A stretch of DNA of 37,136 bases from Acidimicrobiaceae bacterium (lineage in GTDB: Bacteria; Actinomycetota; Acidimicrobiia; Acidimicrobiales; RAAP-2). Made by a program: the position numbers and the translations under genes. The notes beneath the pieces were generated by a model that was not told the origin of the DNA, made no database searches, and saw only the letters and a program-made list of their open reading frames with translations. Shown piece after piece: positions 33,080 to 37,136 of this stretch. The stretch covers positions 1,049 through 38,184 of the forward strand of contig PMLJ01000015.1 in the NCBI GenBank assembly GCA_003158855.1. The letters are read 5' to 3'. The number at the start of each line of letters is the position of its first letter. Positions within the stretch are counted from its first letter, which is position 1.

Positions 33080-33431
33080 GGATGCCGTGGCCATGAATTA
33101 TGACGGCGATGCCAACAAATTCATTCGAAGTCACAACGACGACATGGCGCCCGCGCGTGCCTGCGCCGAGGCGAGGTTGTGCCGCTTGAATCGGTGACGT
33201 GCGCCAAGAGTTTGCTCGCCATGAGCATTGAGTAAGAAGAAACTGGTGACACGGAGAATCTTCCACCAAGGTTCAGTGCCCAATTGGTCGGTCCGACCAG
33301 TGAGGGGGGCGTAACGGAGGCTTTCAGGCGATAACCCCTCGTCCCCACCATCGAAACTCCTGACGGCCCGGAGTTGCGAAGCAGCGGTCGATCGTTTTAG
33401 GAAGAGCGGGCCGAGTTGCCATTAAGGAATT
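33080..33431. other. Gene-free or decayed stretch after yaaA
   Basis: About 350 bases without a convincing gene. A minus-strand frame at 33121-33351 (76 codons) has an ATG but third-position GC near 55 percent, below neighbouring genes, and no recognised family. The region is less GC-rich than its surroundings, marking the start of an accessory patch that continues to about 34.9 kb. Confidence 0.5.
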
Positions 33432-33459
33432 TTGACGACGAACGGCCGGTTATTAAGAA
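33432..33459 (+). promoter_or_regulatory. Promoter for the gene at 33520
   Basis: TTGACG and TAAGAA are separated by 16 nt (17 nt if the -10 is read one base later as AAGAAT). Transcription would start near 33466, giving a leader of about 54 nt that carries an AGGAG ribosome binding site. Confidence 0.6.
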
Positions 33460-33519
33460 TCTTTTCGAAGCCTTCCCGCGAAAATGTGAAGACAGTAGTT
33501 TCCAATTAGGAGCGGAGTC

Positions 33520-34134
33520 ATGAGTAACGAAAAGTCATTTCACCTTACAGAACCCGACCGCAAAGGCCAACCGCGAGAAGTCAGTCGTTCCAGGCGCTAC
33601 GCGATGAAGGGTGGCACCGGTAGTCAAGTTGACCGGCGAAGCGATCGGCAGACGCTCACCGGGGTCGACGTCCGCAAAGCGCAGGAATCGATCCATCGCT
33701 TGACACCGCTTTGGGTCAAGTTCGGTGCCCGAATGATCGGCTCAGATCTTGATCGCCGACTCGCGAAAGGAGAGGCTCCCGAGTCGAGTCGACTGATGGA
33801 GGAGCGAATCCAACAGATTGCTACGCCCCGGGCGCGCCAGGTGTTGGCCCGAAACTGGTTAGACATCTTCACCGAATCTGACGTGTCTTTGAAGTTGTTT
33901 GATCTAAGGGTGCCAGTTGTTTACGATCGAATCATCGCGGCCGAAGCGGAGATTCGAGCGATGATTGTCGCTCTGATGGCCCCTCTTCCCAACGCGCAAG
34001 GTGTCGCGATGTCAAGATGGCTGCTCTCTGATGGTGCGGGACCGCTTTACAACCCACAGTGCACTCTTGATCTTGGTTCCCGGCTGCGACAGATTGTCGA
34101 GCATTTGGATCCTTTGGCTCCTCAGGCCACGTGA
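33520..34134 (+). CDS. Hypothetical protein in accessory patch
   Basis: A 204-residue soluble protein I do not recognise. The N-terminal 45 residues are polar and basic (KSFHLTEPDRKGQPREVSRSRR) and probably disordered; residues 50-200 look helical, with LTPLWVKFGARMIG, ARQVLARNWLDIF and YDRIIAAEAEIRAMIVALM. No membrane segments or catalytic motifs are evident. AGGAG about 10 nt before the ATG and a TTGACG promoter indicate it is expressed. Codon third positions are less GC-rich than in neighbouring genes, which hints at acquisition by transfer. Confidence 0.7.
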   Translation: MSNEKSFHLTEPDRKGQPREVSRSRRYAMKGGTGSQVDRRSDRQTLTGVDVRKAQESIHRLTPLWVKFGARMIGSDLDRRLAKGEAPESSRLMEERIQQIATPRARQVLARNWLDIFTESDVSLKLFDLRVPVVYDRIIAAEAEIRAMIVALMAPLPNAQGVAMSRWLLSDGAGPLYNPQCTLDLGSRLRQIVEHLDPLAPQAT

Positions 34135-34190
34135 ACGAATCGTCCTGGTCGCAAAAGATCGTGCCGAAGAGCCGATAGGCAATTCGTTCG

Positions 34191-34382
34191 TCATTTTGCC
34201 CCGTCGGTGTTCGTCACCGCCCTCGGTTTCGGCACCAAGAGCGGACCCTCGTCGGGCGTGACCAACACCTTGCTACGAGGTTGATCCTTCGCATGAAGCA
34301 CGATGCTCATCGCGTGTTCTCGCTGGTTAGTCGTGAAGAAACGGATGGCATCGGCCTTGGCGTCCTCCGGCAGACGTGGCAA
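34191..34382 (-). CDS. Possible small protein, 63 residues
   Basis: A short minus-strand frame starting at TTG (34382) and including HAMSIVLHAKDQPRSKVLVTP and DEGPLLVPKPRAV. Third-position GC is roughly 74 percent by my count, close to real genes here and higher than random frames, and it does not overlap another gene. There is no clear ribosome binding site and I recognise no family. It could also be the tail of a decayed gene. Confidence 0.4.
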   Translation of the reverse strand: MPRLPEDAKADAIRFFTTNQREHAMSIVLHAKDQPRSKVLVTPDEGPLLVPKPRAVTNTDGAK

Positions 34383-34413
34383 GGGCCCCGCGCATGGAAT
34401 TCTCGGGGGTCGC

Positions 34414-34419
34414 TATCGT
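34414..34419 (+). promoter_or_regulatory. Probable -10 hexamer of the small membrane protein gene
   Basis: TATCGT lies 6 nt before the GTG at 34426 and determines the start of that short gene. Confidence 0.45.
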
Positions 34420-34425
34420 TGGGAC

Positions 34426-34746
34426 GTGAGGTTGGACGTCTATCGAAGTTGCTCGTGGCGCGAGAAGCGAGAGGTACTTGACGCGTTCTGGCGTGCGAAG
34501 ACGCACCCGTCGAACCGGATCAATGACGCGGCGCTCGAGTACGGCCCCTACGCCGCGCTCTTGATCGCCCTGATAGTTCTCGAGTTGGTTCCGATCATCA
34601 TCTTCACGATCGCGCGGGCCAACGCCTGGGGCTGGGTCGCGGGAGTCGTCGAGGCGGGTGTGGTCGCTTCGCTCGGGCGGGCCGTCGTTCGGATCCGGAA
34701 ACTGAAGAGCGAGTCCTCGACACGGCTCGCGGGCGCCAACTTCTAA
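34426..34746 (+). CDS. Small membrane protein, 106 residues
   Basis: A hypothetical protein with a basic cytoplasmic N-terminus (residues 1-45, RLDVYRSCSWREKREVLDAFW) and two membrane helices at about residues 48-67 (ALLIALIVLELVPIIIF) and 72-90 (WGWVAGVVEAGVVASLG), followed by a basic tail. I prefer the GTG at 34426 because of TATCGT 6 nt upstream; the frame reaching back to 34303 enters non-coding sequence. No family was recognised. Confidence 0.6.
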   Translation: MRLDVYRSCSWREKREVLDAFWRAKTHPSNRINDAALEYGPYAALLIALIVLELVPIIIFTIARANAWGWVAGVVEAGVVASLGRAVVRIRKLKSESSTRLAGANF

Positions 34747-34848
34747 CGTTGCTGCGTAGGCCCTGAATCATTGGCGAGAAGGCGCATCGAGTGAAGGTGA
34801 CATCTGGCCCTACTGGTACGCCGTGTTAAGGGCCTAAGTTCCAGACTG

Positions 34849-34886
34849 GTGACCGGATTGTCTCCAATTTGGTCAAATCCGGTCAC
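34849..34886. repeat. 38-bp interrupted palindrome upstream of the alcohol dehydrogenase gene
   Basis: Perfect 11-bp arms GTGACCGGATT and AATCCGGTCAC flank a 16-nt centre that itself contains CCAA-T-TTGG on nearly the same axis. It lies 48 nt before the GTG of the dehydrogenase gene. It resembles an operator or an attenuator-type hairpin; there is no following T tract to suggest termination. Confidence 0.65.
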
Positions 34887-34934
34887 GCGATCGGCATCGT
34901 GCCTTTCGATACCAAGAATGGCAGGAGGTAGGCC

Positions 34935-35987
34935 GTGAAGGCTCTCGTTTATAAAGGTCCTGGTCAAAAGAGTTGGGAAGAAGTTCCGAACCCAGCAATC
35001 CAGCAGTCGACGGACGTGATTGTGAAGATGGCGGCGACGACGATCTGCGGCACGGATCTTCATATCCTGAAAGGTGACGTTCCCGAAGTTGAAGTTGGTC
35101 GAATCCTCGGCCACGAGGGGATCGGCGTCATCACCGAGGTCGGTTCCGGCGTGACGCAACTTGCGGTGGGCGATCGGGTCATTCTCTCGTGCGTGAGTTC
35201 GTGCGGAAGGTGTTCCAACTGTCGCAAGGGTCTCTACAGCCACTGTCTCGACCCGGAGGGCGTGGCGGGAATTGGTTGGATCTTCGGGTACATGATCGAC
35301 GGCACCCAAGCTGAGTACGTTCGAGTCCCGTTCGCGGAGAACTCGGTCTACAAGGTTCCAGAAGGGATGAGCGACGCCGAAGGAATCCTGCTGTCGGACA
35401 TCCTGCCCACCGGCTTCGAGATTGGCGTGCAATATGGCCACGTCAATCCGGGCGACGTCGTTGCCGTGATCGGATCGGGACCGGTGGGACTGTCGTCAGT
35501 GATGACGTCGCGCTTGTACGGTCCGTCCAAGATCATCGCGATCGATCTCGATGACGCCCGACTCAAGCGGGCCACAGATTTCGGAGCGACCAACACCATC
35601 AACTCGGGTGACGCGGACTGGAAGGAGCAGGTAATGGCTCTGACCGACGGACTGGGTGTCGATGTTGCGATCGAGGCCGTCGGGGTTCCGCAGACCTTCA
35701 CCATGGCGACCGAGATCGTGCGCCCTGGTGGACACGTCGCCAACATCGGCGTTCACGGCAAGTCCGTTGACCTCAAACTGAACGAACTGTGGATCAAGAA
35801 TATCGACATCTCGATGGGCCTCGTCAACACGAACACCTTGGGGATGCTGTTGAAGCTCGTCGCCGAACACAAGCTGCCGGCGGAGGAGTTCGTGACGCAC
35901 GAATTCTCGTTCGATCAGATGATTGAGGCCTACGACGTCTTCGGAAACGCGTCAATGCATGACGCGCTGAAGGTGCTCATTCACTAG
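34935..35987 (+). CDS. Zinc-dependent alcohol dehydrogenase (MDR family)
   Basis: A 350-residue medium-chain dehydrogenase. Catalytic-zinc ligands are present in TTICGTDLHIL (Cys) and GHEGIG (His-Glu), and the structural-zinc cysteines in CGRCSNCRKGLYSHC. The NAD-binding fold has VIGSGPVGLSSV near residue 180 followed by IIAIDLDDARLKRA with an Asp suited to NAD rather than NADP. The sequence is of the threonine-dehydrogenase/glycerol-or-alcohol dehydrogenase type (GHVNPGDVVAV, GVHGKSVDLKLNELWIKNIDI), so the substrate is probably a short-chain alcohol or diol. AGGAGG lies 7 nt before the GTG start. A large palindrome upstream and a long hairpin downstream flank the gene. Confidence 0.93.
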   Translation: MKALVYKGPGQKSWEEVPNPAIQQSTDVIVKMAATTICGTDLHILKGDVPEVEVGRILGHEGIGVITEVGSGVTQLAVGDRVILSCVSSCGRCSNCRKGLYSHCLDPEGVAGIGWIFGYMIDGTQAEYVRVPFAENSVYKVPEGMSDAEGILLSDILPTGFEIGVQYGHVNPGDVVAVIGSGPVGLSSVMTSRLYGPSKIIAIDLDDARLKRATDFGATNTINSGDADWKEQVMALTDGLGVDVAIEAVGVPQTFTMATEIVRPGGHVANIGVHGKSVDLKLNELWIKNIDISMGLVNTNTLGMLLKLVAEHKLPAEEFVTHEFSFDQMIEAYDVFGNASMHDALKVLIH

Positions 35988-36035
35988 CGCGGACGTTCGA
36001 TGCCGTGCGCACCTGTGTGCCGACATCGATCCCTG

Positions 36036-36085
36036 GACTCACGGGCACAATTTCGCTGATGAAGGCGAGATTGTGCCCGTGAGTC
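36036..36085 (+). terminator. Long hairpin after the alcohol dehydrogenase gene
   Basis: Two 21-nt arms (36036-36056 and 36065-36085) pair along their whole length with one G-T wobble around an 8-nt loop. The following sequence GTTTGG is only weakly T-rich. Position 48 nt after the stop supports a terminator, though such a long stem could also be an extragenic palindromic element. Confidence 0.55.
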
Positions 36086-36126
36086 GTTTGGTTCCTCGGA
36101 TATTGGTGGGCAAACCTTGGTGATGC

Positions 36127-36155
36127 TTGACTTGCTGCTATAAACTACTTAAACT
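36127..36155 (+). promoter_or_regulatory. Promoter of the cysteine-dioxygenase-like gene
   Basis: TTGACT and TAAACT are separated by 17 nt in the most AT-rich stretch of the window; a second pair, TTGGTG and TATAAA (16 nt, 36117-36144), overlaps it. Transcription would start about 30 nt before the ATG, leaving room for the CGGAG ribosome binding site. TAAACTA is repeated twice, 9 nt apart. Confidence 0.7.
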
Positions 36156-36192
36156 ATAGAAATAATAGAATAAACAACGAAACGGAGTCACG

Positions 36193-36777
36193 ATGTCACT
36201 GAGGTTTGTAGACAAGGTCAGCGAGGCACCCCGCGAGCGTGCAGAGGAGTTGCACGCACTCCTCTTAAGCCTTGACCTTCCAGACGGTCGCCTGAGCCCC
36301 GCCCAACTTGAGAAGGTGATCGAAGCGGTCGCGAATCGGCCCGACCTCTTCGGGGATCTCATCGTCGCGGACCGTGAGAGTCGATGGTGGCTTCTTCTGT
36401 TTCGCACGCCAGGCTTCGAGGTGAAGCTGCTGACGTGGGAGAACGGCCAGGAGTCCGACTGGCACGATCATGGCGGTTCGTCGGGAGCGTTCCGGGTCAC
36501 GGCTGGCTCGCTGCTTGAGAGGCATCGGGCCGCCGACGGCGTCGGTGTCGACTCGGCGAGTTTCGGCGTGGGCGAGTACGGGTCGTTCGCCACCGACTAC
36601 GTGCATGACGTGGTTTTCGAGTCCGGTGATCCGGCGGTGAGCATCCACGCGTACTCCCCGCCGCTCAGCGGCTTGACCTACTACGAGCAGACGCGCTTCG
36701 GCTTCATTGCCCGCGAGTTCGTCGAGGAGGAGCGACGATCGACGTTTCGAACCACGCAGCCGGACTTCGAGGACTGA
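36193..36777 (+). CDS. Cysteine dioxygenase type I-like cupin
   Basis: A 194-residue cupin that probably oxidises cysteine or a related thiol to the sulfinate using a mononuclear iron. The iron-binding histidines are seen in DWHDHGGSSGAFRV (two His near residue 92) and DYVHDVV (near 139), and the family's SIHAYSPPLSGLTYYE closes the barrel. An N-terminal helical region (residues 1-60) precedes the barrel. The gene has its own AT-rich promoter and a CGGAG site about 5 nt before the ATG, suggesting independent and possibly strong expression. The exact thiol substrate (cysteine, 3-mercaptopropionate or another) is not decided by these motifs. Confidence 0.88.
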   Translation: MSLRFVDKVSEAPRERAEELHALLLSLDLPDGRLSPAQLEKVIEAVANRPDLFGDLIVADRESRWWLLLFRTPGFEVKLLTWENGQESDWHDHGGSSGAFRVTAGSLLERHRAADGVGVDSASFGVGEYGSFATDYVHDVVFESGDPAVSIHAYSPPLSGLTYYEQTRFGFIAREFVEEERRSTFRTTQPDFED

Positions 36778-36961
36778 GGCAAAGGGCTCGACGTTGGCCT
36801 TCCGCGCGTCGGAGTGGCGAGTGGCGACCCGACTGGAAGATGGTCTCCCCAAATCGAAAATGATCTCCGGATTGCCCGCGCTGAAGGGCGTAGCCTAAGG
36901 AGCAAGGTGCCGCCTGGCGCCGAGGCGAAGCAGTTAGGGCCTGAACGGGATCGGGGGGATC

Positions 36962-37136
36962 TTGTTTCTCGATTTTGCATCTGTGTGGGAAGAAGTTGCC
37001 GACGTCGTGCCGGAGCGCGACGCCGTTGTCCAGGGTGACCGCCGATTGAACTACGTGGAGTTCGACGACGCTGCCGCACGCTTCGCCGCGGCCATCGAGT
37101 CGGTCGGAGTGCTCGAAGGGGGAAAGGTTGCCCTCT
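36962..37136 (+). CDS. AMP-binding acyl-CoA synthetase, N-terminal fragment (cut by window edge)
   Basis: The first 58 codons of an adenylate-forming enzyme: FASVWEEVADVVPERDAVV, QGDRRLNYVEFDDAAARFAA, then SVGVLEGGKVAL. This is the usual N-terminal pattern of fatty-acyl-CoA synthetases (A..VPDR.A...GDRRLTY.EFD..A...A..L...GV..GD.VA). The catalytic P-loop and later motifs lie beyond the window. I chose TTG at 36962 because GGGGGG lies about 3 nt upstream and a stop codon in the same frame occurs at 36935; a GTG further in (36983) is possible. It would supply acyl-CoAs for the acyl-CoA dehydrogenase and racemase upstream. Confidence 0.85.
   Translation, partial: MFLDFASVWEEVADVVPERDAVVQGDRRLNYVEFDDAAARFAAAIESVGVLEGGKVAL

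Overview
The window is a compact, gene-dense stretch of a high-GC bacterial chromosome, most likely an actinobacterium. Support for that comes from a DUF3039 protein, a COG1579-type zinc-ribbon gene next to a histidine phosphatase (an order I recall from mycobacteria), actinobacterial-style KdpD, frequent GTG starts and many apparently leaderless genes. A member of Acidimicrobiia is my best guess, but that is inference. I found no rRNA, tRNA, CRISPR array, insertion sequence or prophage. The only RNA gene is RNase P RNA (rnpB).

Layout. 1-4.6 kb: the end of a Kdp potassium-uptake operon (kdpB C-terminus, kdpC, a kinase-less DUF4118 membrane protein, and kdpD with a degenerate kinase end). 4.9-8.0 kb: an NADP-dependent reductase, an MFS transporter and a convergent EEP-family nuclease/phosphatase. 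8.05-11.4 kb: a five-gene operon (PhzF-like, PPOX-like flavoprotein, Nudix, zinc-ribbon coiled coil, histidine phosphatase). 11.4-18.0 kb: a hemolysin-III/PAQR membrane protein, an aldo/keto reductase behind a perfect TGTGA-N6-TCACA operator, a CydDC-like heterodimeric ABC exporter, and a TM0106-family nuclease. 18.2-22.1 kb: rnpB on the minus strand, then xseA-xseB-MBL hydrolase-ferredoxin-reductase-like flavoprotein, each junction overlapping by ATGA. 22.05-26.6 kb: a minus-strand lipid/glycerol operon (glpD, an alkylglycerone-phosphate-synthase-like FAD enzyme, an FGGY kinase with an altered substrate pocket). 26.6-29 kb: acyl-CoA dehydrogenase and an AMACR-type CoA transferase. 29-33 kb: small regulators and zinc-type proteins, a glutamine amidotransferase, a TrmA/RlmD-type RNA methyltransferase and YaaA. 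33-35 kb: a small accessory patch of unknown genes. 34.9-37.1 kb: a zinc alcohol dehydrogenase, a cysteine-dioxygenase-like cupin and the start of an acyl-CoA synthetase.

Themes. Lipid and C3/alcohol metabolism dominates the right half, with redox and detoxification enzymes scattered throughout. Packing is tight: ATGA start/stop overlaps within operons and 4-nt stop-stop overlaps between three convergent pairs.

The most notable signals are two. First, a TANNNT hexamer sits exactly 6-7 nt before the start codon of eleven unrelated genes (a twelfth, kdpD, has GATAAT), which predicts leaderless transcription and fixes their starts. Second, the kinase/AGPS-like/GlpD operon encodes a kinase lacking the canonical glycerol-contact residues, which suggests a modified glycerol or alkylglycerol pathway.
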